From: Gramella sp. MAR_2010_147
GTDB lineage: Bacteria; Bacteroidota; Bacteroidia; Flavobacteriales; Flavobacteriaceae
Direction of reading: 5' to 3'
NCBI RefSeq assembly: GCF_900105135.1
Contig: NZ_LT629741.1
Coordinates: 992,001-1,056,000 of the forward strand
DNA length: 64,000 bases
Made by a program: the position numbers and the translations under genes. Under the pieces are notes generated by a model, which was not told the origin of the DNA, ran no database searches, and worked only from the letters and a program-made list of their open reading frames with translations. How positions within the stretch are numbered: the first letter of the stretch is position 1; the number at the start of each line of letters is the position of its first letter. This document shows, one piece after another, positions 25,125 to 35,600 of this stretch.

Positions 25125-26088
25125 ATATTAGATCTTCTCTTTCAGAATGGTGAATAGCCTTTTCACTATCCCTAAAATAACAGGTGCTCACATTCATCGT
25201 TTCCAAATTTGCCATCACCTTCTGTACCTTTTTATTTTGTTTGCTAGTAGTTTGCCTTATATAAACAGCTCTTATATTCTTAGGGAAAGTCTTGGTTATA
25301 CGTTCATACAAATATGGGTCATGCTGTGAATCGTCACCTAATAGAACATACTGCAAATGTGGGTAGAAAGAAATAATATCTTTGATCTTGGTAAATTTAT
25401 GGTCATGATTTCCCCTCCCCGATTTTATAAAATCACGTAAACCGGTCTTTATTTTCTTGAGTTTAATAACTGCTTTTGGAAGCTCATGTAATTCGGCAAA
25501 TTCAGCGATAAAATCATATAAATTCCATTCACTGCTTGACACATAAAAGAAGGAATTTGAAGCATGTTCTGTATCCTGCCCCGCCCGGCTTAATCGTTTA
25601 TAATGCTTTACTACATCCTCAAAGATCTTTCTCTTGTTGAGGTTTTTGGAAAGCATTACATAGAGTTTCTTAAAAAAACTATTACTGTGAGAGATTAGAA
25701 AAGTATCATCAATATCTGAAATGATCCCCAACTTCCCCGGGAATGGTTTTAACAGCTCTCCCAATTCTACCATTCCAAATTCATACATCTTGCAACTCAC
25801 TTCAAACTGATGCCAGCCTGGTTCCAGGTCTGCCTTAAACGGAACGGTAAACCTGAAGTAGCCATCTTCCTGGGTTTTCGTAGTCACTTCAAGATCCCTA
25901 AATTTTAATCGAACTTCAAAATTCTTTAAAGGCTTAATTCTAAATTTATGCAAAATGGCATAGGCATGCTTAATTCCCCTTTTTTCAATACTATATTTAT
26001 CGGGTGCCCAGGATTCGAATAAATGGCCAAAAACAATAAGCTCTTCGTCATTAACATATCCCCGGTATAACTTAAGGTCTAACTTCAA
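25123..26088 (-). CDS. App1-like phosphatase domain protein (DUF2183)
   Basis: A 321-aa cytosolic-looking protein. Residues 1-110 are beta-rich and contain the family segment KFRDLEVTTKTQEDGYFRF. From about 118 the HAD-type motif GIISDIDDTFLISHSN begins; the DxDDT pattern is the signature of the App1/LNS2 (DUF2183) group. A later segment YVLLGDDSQHDPYLYERI carries the second acidic motif. Yeast App1 is a phosphatidate phosphatase. The gene diverges from a diacylglycerol-kinase-family gene 71 bases away, so the pair could act on phosphatidate and diacylglycerol in opposite directions. The family is clear from motifs; the lipid substrate is inference. Confidence 0.85.
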   Translation of the reverse strand: MKLDLKLYRGYVNDEELIVFGHLFESWAPDKYSIEKRGIKHAYAILHKFRIKPLKNFEVRLKFRDLEVTTKTQEDGYFRFTVPFKADLEPGWHQFEVSCKMYEFGMVELGELLKPFPGKLGIISDIDDTFLISHSNSFFKKLYVMLSKNLNKRKIFEDVVKHYKRLSRAGQDTEHASNSFFYVSSSEWNLYDFIAEFAELHELPKAVIKLKKIKTGLRDFIKSGRGNHDHKFTKIKDIISFYPHLQYVLLGDDSQHDPYLYERITKTFPKNIRAVYIRQTTSKQNKKVQKVMANLETMNVSTCYFRDSEKAIHHSEREDLI

Positions 26089-26159
26089 AATATTGGCGTT
26101 TTTTTAAAATTCCTTCATTCCAAATTACTTAATTTTAACCGTATCGTAAAGGTTAGCAT

Positions 26160-27032
26160 ATGAATTTTAAGGAAGTTTTATTGGTAGTTAATCCTATTTC
26201 AGGCCAGACAGATAAGAAAAAGATTATTGATGATGTTAAGCAAAAAATAGAAAAGGAAAATTTAAATCTTCACCTGTTCTCTACTACCGGAGAAGATGAT
26301 CAGAAAAAAATTAAATCTGAGATAGAGAAAAACCATATTGATCGAGTTATCGTTGCCGGTGGTGATGGCACAATAAACCTAGTTGCTGAAGTGATGAAGG
26401 GCAGCGGGATCACCATGGGAATTATCGCGGCCGGCTCTGCAAATGGAATGGCCGAAAATCTTAATCTCCCTGAAATATTTGAAGAGCAATTAGAGATAGC
26501 TCTGGGTCCTAATTATTTAAATATAGATATTCTTTGTCTTAATGATATTATTTGCTTGCATATTAGTGACCTGGGTATAAATGCTGAACTTATTAAGAAT
26601 TATGAAGGTTCCAACATACGTGGAAAATTCGGATATCTAATTCAATCCATTCCAACCTTAATGCAAAGTGAATATCCATTCCTTTTCAATATTCAAACTG
26701 AACAAACAACAAAAGAAGCTGAGGCGGTTTTACTCGGTTTTGCCAATGCCAATAAATACGGAACTGGTGCAAATGTAAATCCGCAAGGAAAACCAAATGA
26801 TGGTATTTTTGAGATCCTCATTTTTAAAAAATTAAATCTTATTGAAATTCTGAAAACCTTAAAGAATGAAACTGAGCTGGATCCTGATTTTGTTGAAATT
26901 ATCCCGGCACGAGAAGCCATAATTACCTGTAAAAAGCCGGTATCCTTTCAAATTGATGGTGAATATATAGGAGAAGAAACTAAGATCGAAATTAAAATGC
27001 TTCCAGAGAAACTAAGAATTGCTATTCCATAG
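26160..27032 (+). CDS. Diacylglycerol/lipid kinase family protein (YegS/BmrU-like)
   Basis: A 290-aa member of the DAGK catalytic family. The N-terminus reads VVNPISGQTDKKK, followed by the nucleotide-binding loop VAGGDGTINLVAE near residues 64-76. A typical segment follows (GIIAAGSANGMAENLNLP), and the C-terminal domain contains FQIDGEYIGEETKIEI. It phosphorylates a lipid alcohol (diacylglycerol, sphingosine or similar) with ATP at the membrane's inner face. Divergent from the App1-like phosphatase; convergent, with only about 20 bases between stops and no obvious terminator, with the GyrI-like gene. Which lipid it uses is not readable. Confidence 0.9.
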   Translation: MNFKEVLLVVNPISGQTDKKKIIDDVKQKIEKENLNLHLFSTTGEDDQKKIKSEIEKNHIDRVIVAGGDGTINLVAEVMKGSGITMGIIAAGSANGMAENLNLPEIFEEQLEIALGPNYLNIDILCLNDIICLHISDLGINAELIKNYEGSNIRGKFGYLIQSIPTLMQSEYPFLFNIQTEQTTKEAEAVLLGFANANKYGTGANVNPQGKPNDGIFEILIFKKLNLIEILKTLKNETELDPDFVEIIPAREAIITCKKPVSFQIDGEYIGEETKIEIKMLPEKLRIAIP

Positions 27033-27052
27033 AAATATTTTTCACACTTTAT

Positions 27053-27973
27053 CTATTTAGTAATGGGAAGATAAATCTCTGCTTTCCAATTTTCAGAATC
27101 AATTTCCCGTTTTGGGTTGTTATGAAAAACTTCTAAAGGCAATGCATTAGTATTCAACTCCTGTTCTTCTACTTGATGTAAAAGATCATACCATGCAACA
27201 TGAGAAAGTCTGTAGTTCCCATTAAAAATTGCTTTGATAGCTGAAAATGATTTCATTTCCCTAAAATCTACTTCAGGCGTAGGTTTAATGTCCTGGGCAA
27301 GATTCACAGGAAAACAGAAATCAAAGTCTATTGAATTTTTTTCTCTGTCCCATCTAGTGATCTTAACAAATGGCGGGCCGGTAAGTTGTATATCTCTTTC
27401 CAGAACATAATTTTCCAGATAACCAATCGTGCTCAGCATTTCTCGAGCCTTGGATTTTACCGGAATATTCGTGGAAGAATGACAAATACAATTCATCTCT
27501 GGTGAAGTGGTTATACCAGATTTCACAGATACCTTATAAGTTTGTTGTACCTCATTCAATCTATTTTTGAAGCCTAGTATCCGTTGTTTTAGAGTATCTA
27601 TATACATACTGGACTGGAACGGATTAATTATAGCTAACCTGTTTTTTAATTCATTTATAGAAGAACCCACATTTAAACTAATATTGGTAACCGAATCATT
27701 CTTTTTCTCAAACTCCCAATACATTTCAAAATCGCCAGAATCTCCAACATTTATCCTTTGAGTGATATTTTTAAATGGAGTTCTATTAATTACAGCTATA
27801 TTTTTTTTACTAGATCCAGGACTAAAATTTTCCCAATCAGATATTTTATAATAAGCTACACCTGGTCCGTATTTAGATTCAAATTGAAATTCGTAATCAT
27901 ATTTTTTAATAAATAAATACCAGACTAAACCTGATACGAGAAGTATCAGAAAAAACAACAGAATCTTTTTCAT
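27053..27973 (-). CDS. Membrane-anchored protein with GyrI-like effector-binding domain
   Basis: A 306-aa protein with one N-terminal membrane segment (residues 3-20, KILLFFLILLVSGLVWYL). A beta-rich first domain follows (from about 30; contains PGVAYYKISDWENF), resembling SRPBCC/polyketide-cyclase folds. The C-terminal half resembles bacterial AraC-effector-binding / GyrI-like domains: SAIKAIFNGNYRLSHVAWYD, then a late segment ending EIYLPITK. No DNA-binding domain is present, so this is not a classical regulator. It is the last gene of the SusCD-VCBS operon (3 bases after the haloperoxidase-like gene) and probably binds a small ligand in the envelope. Domain calls are by pattern and of moderate certainty. 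Confidence 0.65.
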   Translation of the reverse strand: MKKILLFFLILLVSGLVWYLFIKKYDYEFQFESKYGPGVAYYKISDWENFSPGSSKKNIAVINRTPFKNITQRINVGDSGDFEMYWEFEKKNDSVTNISLNVGSSINELKNRLAIINPFQSSMYIDTLKQRILGFKNRLNEVQQTYKVSVKSGITTSPEMNCICHSSTNIPVKSKAREMLSTIGYLENYVLERDIQLTGPPFVKITRWDREKNSIDFDFCFPVNLAQDIKPTPEVDFREMKSFSAIKAIFNGNYRLSHVAWYDLLHQVEEQELNTNALPLEVFHNNPKREIDSENWKAEIYLPITK

Positions 27974-27976
27974 AGG

Positions 27977-29323
27977 TTAATTAGAGGCAATTTCAGCAGA
28001 TGAACTAGTCATTTTCAAATTATCAATCACGTAAGCTCCCAGTTGATGACCTTGTTCTAAACCAACTTCAATTGCAGCACGATAATGTATACCCCCGTAA
28101 AGCCTACTATTAGCGGCTTCTTCTGAGGCTGCCTTAAAAGAAGGAAAGCTTCTTATTGGCAGTCCATAATCAACTTCAGTATCGTCATCAAAACTAAAGT
28201 TTTCGCCAAAAATATCAGTCAGCGCAATCGCCGCAGCTCCAGAAATTACAGAATGCCCGCTGGTATATTCAGGAAATGGGGGAGTTTGTAGAACAGAACT
28301 CCAGCTTTCATCTATATATTTATTGATAAGGGTTTCTGGTCTTACAAGATTACTTCTATATTTTTCATCCCAACAGCTAATAAAAGCATCGGCAATAGCC
28401 ATGGAAGTTTTAGCATAAGCATATACAGATTTGTCAAAATCAGCTTCAGATTTTTGACAGGCAATTTTTGTAATTCCAATCCAGTGGCCACCGGGAGTTA
28501 TTTTCTTTGTCGCGAACATCAAATGACCTCTAAGAATAGATACATATGGATTACAATCCCAGAATTTGGCAATCGCCATCTTCTCACTATTTTCTTCATC
28601 CTGAGCGATCTCTTCCCTTATATTATAAACCTCCATTAATTCATTATGAAACCTGCTACCCTTTTCCATTGAAAACTCCGGTGGTGGCGCAGGTTTAAAC
28701 TGGTTAGAAGAATCTATAACAAATGGTCTTATTTTCATCCAGTGAGGTTCTATCCCATCCATATAAGAAGGTGGTGTTGGCTGCCATCTGCTTTCATCAT
28801 CTGTTCTCACCGTGAATTTTGGCATGGTGCGGGTTTCTGCATAATTATCCTGACTCATCCAATTCTTTATATGCTGGGCCACCTTCATCCCATAAGCTTC
28901 TGAAGCTAGAAACACCTCTTCATCTTTTTCCTTCCATGAATTAAAAAGACTGTCCCTTTTCTTAGTCATCTTTTCTTCTGTAAAGACCAGACTTTTTCCA
29001 ATTTCGTAAAAAGCCGTAAGTGCTGCCATTTGCGGATTTATATTTTTCGAATCTGGTTTGGGAACAGCACTAAATTCTGTCAACTGTCCAGCCAAAGAAT
29101 TGTAATTCTGATTGAACTGGGACATTACCTCATAGGCTGCAATATTTGAATAGGCATATACCCTGCTTGCTACTGGAGGTGAAAAAATATCGTGCACCAT
29201 CGTTTTGCTCAAATTTTCATTTGCTGCATGAAAATCATCACCTGTAATGATTATTTCCTGAGATCTGTCTTTGCAGGAAATTAATATCATCATAAAAATA
29301 GTGATCAAAAAAATCTTCCTCAT
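27977..29323 (-). CDS. Vanadium haloperoxidase-like / PAP2 superfamily lipoprotein
   Basis: A 448-aa lipoprotein with lipobox LISC (Cys17). The three phosphate/vanadate-binding motifs of the PAP2 and vanadium haloperoxidase superfamily are present: KYRSNLVRPETL near 326, YTSGHSV near 352-358, and SRLYGGIHYR near 406-415. The active-site His residues are therefore retained. The protein is all-helical elsewhere. The family contains both acid phosphatases and haloperoxidases and the motifs do not separate them; true halogenation is unproven. It starts 1 base after the preceding VCBS gene and is followed by the GyrI-like gene after 3 bases, so it is translationally tied to the VCBS operon. Confidence 0.88.
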   Translation of the reverse strand: MRKIFLITIFMMILISCKDRSQEIIITGDDFHAANENLSKTMVHDIFSPPVASRVYAYSNIAAYEVMSQFNQNYNSLAGQLTEFSAVPKPDSKNINPQMAALTAFYEIGKSLVFTEEKMTKKRDSLFNSWKEKDEEVFLASEAYGMKVAQHIKNWMSQDNYAETRTMPKFTVRTDDESRWQPTPPSYMDGIEPHWMKIRPFVIDSSNQFKPAPPPEFSMEKGSRFHNELMEVYNIREEIAQDEENSEKMAIAKFWDCNPYVSILRGHLMFATKKITPGGHWIGITKIACQKSEADFDKSVYAYAKTSMAIADAFISCWDEKYRSNLVRPETLINKYIDESWSSVLQTPPFPEYTSGHSVISGAAAIALTDIFGENFSFDDDTEVDYGLPIRSFPSFKAASEEAANSRLYGGIHYRAAIEVGLEQGHQLGAYVIDNLKMTSSSAEIASN

Positions 29324-29324
29324 C

Positions 29325-32300
29325 TCAAAAATTTATTTTATAAAGTTCAGCTTTCCCATCATTAACAGTCACCAGTAAATAAGGTTCACCGGATATATTA
29401 ATAACTGAAAAATCCTTTACTGATTTTTGTGTTAAATTTAAGCCAATTTCATTTGAATTCAGAATTTTATGGGGGTTAATTATTATAGCACCTCCCATTC
29501 CATCAAAAGTTCCATGATAAGGAGTAACTCCAAAATAATTCCCTCCAATTAGCACTTCTTCAACACCATCCTTGTTAAAATCATATTTAAACATGGCCCT
29601 GATAGGAGCAGTTTGAAGTTGATTCTTAAACCTTCGGAATTTATACTTACCCATATTATTTTCAAGATATCCAGAAGATAAAGTGTGTACCTTTAAAATT
29701 TCAGCATCGTTAAGCTCTTCTGGTTTAAAAATTTCAGTTACGGTCTTTCCGGCAAAATCTTTATACGTTGCAAATCTTTTTCTAATTAACTGACTTAACT
29801 GCGCTGAAAGCTCATCCATTCCATAGAGAAAGTAATATTTTCCTTCTTTTTCTGTCGCCAGCAAAGTTTCAGTAAGTCCATTATCATCAAAATCCTTATA
29901 ATACATTAGGAGTGGATAATCTTCTGAAGCTTTAAATTTGGAATTTAGGCCCCAATTACCCAAAAGAAGATCCATATCTCCATCATGATCTATATCTGCA
30001 GCAAGAACTTTTTGCCATAATCCGTTGAGTTTCTCATTTATTTTTTGATTGGAAACATCTCTGAATTTTCCGTTCTCATTTTCTAAAAATTTTGGTGCCA
30101 TCCACTCCCCTACTGCAATAAGATCGAGATCATTGTCATTATCAAAATCTATCCAAATGGCATCATTCACCATTCCCAGATTCTCAAATATTTCTGATTG
30201 TTCTGAAACTGAAAAATTCCCATGATTGTTTTTCAATAGAAATGACTTTGGAGTTGCTCCATAGTTGTAATTTACAGAATTGGCTCCTATAAAAATATCT
30301 TCATCTCCATCCTGATCAAAATCTGCAGAACGTATTACAGAAGAGTTACTGAACATCTTAGGGAAAATAGAATCCTTTTTAAATTTTTTGTCGTTAGTTC
30401 CAAGGTATAATCTGTCTACAAGATTATCATCCCGCCCTATAGATTCTCCGCCGCCGGAAGCAAAAAGAAGATCTGCCAAACCATCATTATTAATATCTTT
30501 CACCAAAATATCTGAATCTTCCATCAAAGAATCCTTTTCTACTTCATTTAGACCTTTAAACTCAAAACCATTTTTATTCTGAATATAGGATTGGACGGGA
30601 TAGAATCTTGATCCTCCAAAAATCACATCATCTAAACCGTCATTATTAAGATCGGCTACTTTTACTGCCGGTCCCAGATCAGACATTTTATGCGGAATCA
30701 GTTTTTGAACATCGAAATCATTAAAGAGATTCTCCTGATGGGTAAAGCTCAGACCAAAATCATTTTCAGATCTAGAAAACCAGCCATCTTTTTTAGGATA
30801 GAATAATTCTTTAATATCAATTTTCTTATCTGAAGCTTTTGGTGTAAGAATATGAGCCGTGTTAGGTTTTATAGACTTTAAGGTTTGAAGGCTCTGATCT
30901 GGCCAGATGATGCTAAGAGAATCAATCTCAGCATTTTTAGGCAACCCAAAATGAATAATAGGCTCAGAAGACGACTGCCAGGATTTCGTAGTATACAACT
31001 GTCTAAATTGCTTTCCTGCACTGGTATATAGAATTGCTTTAGTGCCCAGTCCAAAATTGTTTCCTCGTTTATATTTAAAGCTAAGTTTCAGAAAATTTCC
31101 TGAAGTATGATTATTGATATAAAGACTTGCCGGACTATTCACATTATTGGTCACAATATCCAAATCTCCATCATTATCCAGATCACCAAATGCAAGACCT
31201 GTGGAAATAATTGAATCATTTTCAATCCAGACATCAGACATATCATTGAACATTCCGCCATTTTCACCTTTAAAAACATAATTGGGTACTGCTCCAGATG
31301 GCATATTATCCAACGCCTCATTATCTACCAGCGTGCTTTGGTCCAGCTTTTTTCGAATCTGTTCATTAGAAGTGAATTTTATATAATCAAGATCATTAGG
31401 CCGTTTAGGAATTCCATTGCTTATAAACAGATCCTGTAAACCATCCTGATCCAAATCAGCGAAAACTGCACCCCAACTCCAGTCTGTTGCAGCTACACCA
31501 CTCATAAGAGCTGTTTCAGAGAAAAAATTAGCTCCTTTATTGATCTGAAGCATGTTCCGGGTATATTGTGGATGATAGCCAAATTTTTCAGTTTTAAGGT
31601 TATGAAGGTTTTCATTATCGTCACCGGCAGAAGATTTTAAGACATTTTCATTTTCTGGCAACATATCCAAGGTTAGAAGATCAATAAAACCATCGTTATT
31701 AATATCTGCAGCATCATTTCCCATTGAGAATCGCGAAACATGACCAAAACTGGACTTTAGGGCTTCGTTAAAAGTCCCGTCTCCATTATTTAAATAATAA
31801 TAATCATCTTCATGAAAATCATTTCCCACATAAATATCTGTGAATCCATCATTATTAAAATCGGCGGTGCTTATACCCAGGCCATAACTGTTAGCTCCGC
31901 CATAAATTCCGGCCTCTTCACTAATATCCTTAAACTTCCCATTATCGTTCAGAAATAATTTATCACCACTTTCATATACCCTCTTATTTCTAATTTCTGA
32001 AGGACCAAAAGATTCGCTGGTATGAATTGCATGATTTAACAGGTACATGTCCAGGTCTCCGTCATTATCCATATCAAAAAAAGCTGCCTGTGAAGAGTAA
32101 TTTTCTAAATCCAGTCCAAATTCTTCAGCTTTTTCTGTAAATGTGAGATCTCCATTATTAATATAGAGTTCGTTATATCCCACAAAACCGTTCACTCCAA
32201 CTACCGCCGAGACATAAATATCTAAAAGTCCGTCGCCGTTTACATCTGCCATGGTAGTCCCGGTATTCCAGGTACTGTTTCCTTCTACCCCTGCTTTGCC

Positions 32301-32627
32301 AGTAATATCTTCGAATTTCAGCTCTCCCTTGTTTAAATAGAGTTTATTCTTTACCTGGTTTCCTGTAAAGTAAATATCTGGCAGACCATCATTATTAATA
32401 TCGCCTATGCTTACCCCTCCACCGTTATAGTAGTACAAGTAATCTAAAATATTCTGATCTCTGTTACTGGTAAGTTTATTGTTAAATTCTATTCCGGAAA
32501 GCTTTGCTGTGGGGTTTGAAAAGAATTTATCTTCCTCCTTTGTGCATCCACAAAGAAAAATAACCAGCATTTGAAATAGAACTAATTTATTGATTGCTAA
32601 CTTCAAATATTCTGGGTTTTTCATCAT
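29325..32627 (-). CDS. VCBS-repeat / ASPIC-UnbV lipoprotein (third copy)
   Basis: A 1,100-aa lipoprotein with lipobox LCGC after a leader that starts within the 3' end of the previous gene (41-base overlap), suggesting coupled translation. The N-terminal ~480 residues carry FG-GAP/VCBS repeats with calcium-type loops (DINNDGLPDIYFT, DVNGDGLLDIYVS, DMDNDGDLDMYLL). A central ASPIC/UnbV domain follows near 505-590 (NNFGLGTKAILYTS). A second set of VCBS repeats fills residues ~640-1,050 (DLNNDGLDDVIFGGS, DFDNDNDLDLIAVGE). This predicts two beta-propellers joined by UnbV. No catalytic motif seen; surface or periplasmic binding is the likely role. Third of three tandem paralogues in the SusCD locus. 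Confidence 0.9.
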   Translation of the reverse strand: MMKNPEYLKLAINKLVLFQMLVIFLCGCTKEEDKFFSNPTAKLSGIEFNNKLTSNRDQNILDYLYYYNGGGVSIGDINNDGLPDIYFTGNQVKNKLYLNKGELKFEDITGKAGVEGNSTWNTGTTMADVNGDGLLDIYVSAVVGVNGFVGYNELYINNGDLTFTEKAEEFGLDLENYSSQAAFFDMDNDGDLDMYLLNHAIHTSESFGPSEIRNKRVYESGDKLFLNDNGKFKDISEEAGIYGGANSYGLGISTADFNNDGFTDIYVGNDFHEDDYYYLNNGDGTFNEALKSSFGHVSRFSMGNDAADINNDGFIDLLTLDMLPENENVLKSSAGDDNENLHNLKTEKFGYHPQYTRNMLQINKGANFFSETALMSGVAATDWSWGAVFADLDQDGLQDLFISNGIPKRPNDLDYIKFTSNEQIRKKLDQSTLVDNEALDNMPSGAVPNYVFKGENGGMFNDMSDVWIENDSIISTGLAFGDLDNDGDLDIVTNNVNSPASLYINNHTSGNFLKLSFKYKRGNNFGLGTKAILYTSAGKQFRQLYTTKSWQSSSEPIIHFGLPKNAEIDSLSIIWPDQSLQTLKSIKPNTAHILTPKASDKKIDIKELFYPKKDGWFSRSENDFGLSFTHQENLFNDFDVQKLIPHKMSDLGPAVKVADLNNDGLDDVIFGGSRFYPVQSYIQNKNGFEFKGLNEVEKDSLMEDSDILVKDINNDGLADLLFASGGGESIGRDDNLVDRLYLGTNDKKFKKDSIFPKMFSNSSVIRSADFDQDGDEDIFIGANSVNYNYGATPKSFLLKNNHGNFSVSEQSEIFENLGMVNDAIWIDFDNDNDLDLIAVGEWMAPKFLENENGKFRDVSNQKINEKLNGLWQKVLAADIDHDGDMDLLLGNWGLNSKFKASEDYPLLMYYKDFDDNGLTETLLATEKEGKYYFLYGMDELSAQLSQLIRKRFATYKDFAGKTVTEIFKPEELNDAEILKVHTLSSGYLENNMGKYKFRRFKNQLQTAPIRAMFKYDFNKDGVEEVLIGGNYFGVTPYHGTFDGMGGAIIINPHKILNSNEIGLNLTQKSVKDFSVINISGEPYLLVTVNDGKAELYKINF

Positions 32628-35600
32628 TTACTGCAGCTATAATATAGGTTTTTCCGTTTTTATCTTTGAATCGTTTTAGAAATTTTACTTCATTTCTAAT
32701 ATTGAATCCACTCACATCGTAATCTTGCCATTCAAAGTTAAGTTTACCATCTCCTAAAAGTACATTTCCAAAACTTGCATCCAGTCTTGAAAATTGTGGT
32801 TTAAATTCAAAATTGTTACCCCCCATCACAAGATCAAGATTTCCGTCATTGTTCACATCCATACAAGAAATTCCGCATACACAGGAAAATTGAACACGGC
32901 CTGGCAATTCTTTGATAGTGAATTTTCCATTCCCTTCATTCACTGCTATAATAGTTTCTGAGATCACAACCTGCTTTACAAGGGCATTATCGAGTTTTTC
33001 TTTAGACAGTAATTCAGTAATAGCTTTCTTTGCATATTCTGAGGCTTTTAGGTTTTCTTTCTTCAATGATACCAATTGCGAGATCATCTCCTTTTTCATA
33101 TGAATTGGATAATCTTTACCATCTTTTTGTTGGGTAACCACCTGCTCTATCGTCCCATTATTATCAAAATCATTTACCCACATTTTCATGGGGTTTTCAA
33201 AAGAAGTTTTATAAGGAATGTTGGATCCTTTATTCCCCAGAATTAGATCCTGATCACCATCATTATCTAAATCTGCAGATTCCAGCGTATTCCACCATCC
33301 GGTATATTCATTAAGATTTGTTTTAAAGTTTGAAAGCCTCCTCCCTGTATTCTTAAAAATCTTAGGTGCGCCCCAATCTGAGACCGTTATAAGGTCCATA
33401 ATATCATCCCCGTCAATATCCTGCCATATGGCATCTGTGATCATCCCTGCATACTTCACGTCATAAGCGATACGTTCTGTTGAATTCACAAACTCTCCAT
33501 TGCCTTTATTTTCAAGAAAAAGATGCTGAGGATCGAGTCCGTAATTTACAGCAACACTTCTGGAGCCAATAAAAACATCCATATCTCCATCTGAATCAAA
33601 ATCATTTGGAGCAATCACAGCAATATTCTGATTTATGGAAGGGACTGTTTTGCTTGATGGCGTAAACTGCCCTTTACCATCATTTAAATAAAGTCTTGGT
33701 TTATGATTTTCATCTTCTCCAATCTCATTCCCGCCAGATCCTACCATTAGATCCTGATCTCCATCGCCATCAGCATCAAAAAATGCTGCGGAAGTGTCTT
33801 CAAATACTAAATCGTTTTTTAGCGCGGGTTGATTGGTTATGGAAAGATTTCCATTCCCTTTATTTAAATAAATAAGCCCGGATTGATCTTTGGCTCCCCC
33901 TATAAAAACATCTTCATTTCCATCTCCATTTACATCTGCCACTGCCAGAGCTGGCCCTTCCTGAGATAATTTTTTATAGATCATCCCTTCATAATCAAAA
34001 TCGGTATAATTATTTTCCTGATGAGTTTCAAGTTTTGTATTAGGAACCTCCACCAACAATTCTTTCTGTTGAATAGGTTTTTTAGGATTAAAAGTCTCAG
34101 CAGCATTTTCCTGACTCAAAACTAATGTTTGGTTTACTTTTATATCTGATAGAATTTCTGTTTTATTGTTAGGCCAGATGATACGTAAAGAATCAATCGT
34201 GGTTACCTCGCCCAAACCAATATTCATGGTATAGTCCATGGATGATTGGAAACCTCTGGAGGGATTTTGTTCCTGCATTACTATAGATTCTCCATAATAG
34301 AGCTTTATTTTACTGCCTATTCCAAAGCTATTTTCTTTGTTACCTTTCAGCTGAACCCTTAAGTAATTTCTGTTATCAAGTTTATCTGAATTATTACGAT
34401 AAATGAAAGATTCCATATTCACATTATTCACTACCAAATCCAGGTCTCCATCATTATCCAGATCTCCGTAAGCACAACCATTAGACAAACTTGGAGTTCC
34501 AAGGCCCCATTCCCGAGCAGCGTTTTTAAATTTTAAGTTTCCGGTGTTCCTAAAGGCGTAATTAGCCAATTTGGTGATGGGCATTTTATCAATGATTGAA
34601 TCTATTGCTTCTTTCTTTCCGGTAAGCGCCATGTTCTGAATAATTTCATTAGCAAAGAAATCTACAAAGTCAAGATCGGTAAGATCATGGTTAATTCCAT
34701 TGGTTACGTAAATATCCCGATTTCCATCATTATCCATATCAAAGATCAAACCTGCCCAACTCCAGTCGGTACTTTCTACCCCACTAAAATGTGCAATTTC
34801 AGAAAAAGAATTGTTCCCATTATTCAGCTGAAGTGTATTGTGGATATACTGCTGAAAAAAGTCCTTGCTCTGTTTTAGTTTGAAAACATTATAGCCTTCA
34901 AATTCCATCACAGATTTGGTTCTTTCTTCAGAATCTGGTAACATATCGGTTACAAAAATATCTGCATGACCATCATTATTGATATCGGCCATGTCAATAC
35001 CCATAGCGGAAAGGCACAAATGTGAAGTCCACTTCTCTATTTCTTCAGTAAAAGTTCCATCCTGATTATTAATGTATAGATAATCCCTTTCATAAAAATC
35101 ATTTGAAACATAAATATCTGGATAAAGATCATCATTGAAATCGCTCACCATTACGCCAAGCCCAAAACCTATAAGACTCCCGTAAATGTTAGCTTCTTCA
35201 CTTACATCAACAAATTTTCCGTTATCATTGCGAAGCAACATATCTCCAACTCCACGAAAAATTTTCGGAACACCTTCCCAATCCTGCGCACGAACTTCAC
35301 GCTGTTCAGCATAACCCAGACTGCTTACAGGAATATTACTGTTATTTAAAATATAAGCGTCTAAATCGCCGTCCTTATCATAATCAAAAAAGGAAGCGTG
35401 CGTGCTAAAACCAGTTTCAGCAAGATTATATTCAGCGGCCTTTTCTGTAAAAGTAAGGTCACCATTATTGATATAAAGATCGTTATCGTGATTATTACCT
35501 TCCATATTCCCGGCATTGCTCACATAAATATCCAAAAGACCGTCATTATTAATATCTACCATATTTACCCCAGTAGACCAGGGTTTATTACCTTCAATTC

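Noticed and set aside
27977-29323. Calling the PAP2-family lipoprotein a proven vanadium haloperoxidase
   Set aside because: The motifs are shared by acid phosphatases; residues that separate the two cannot be judged without a structure or alignment.
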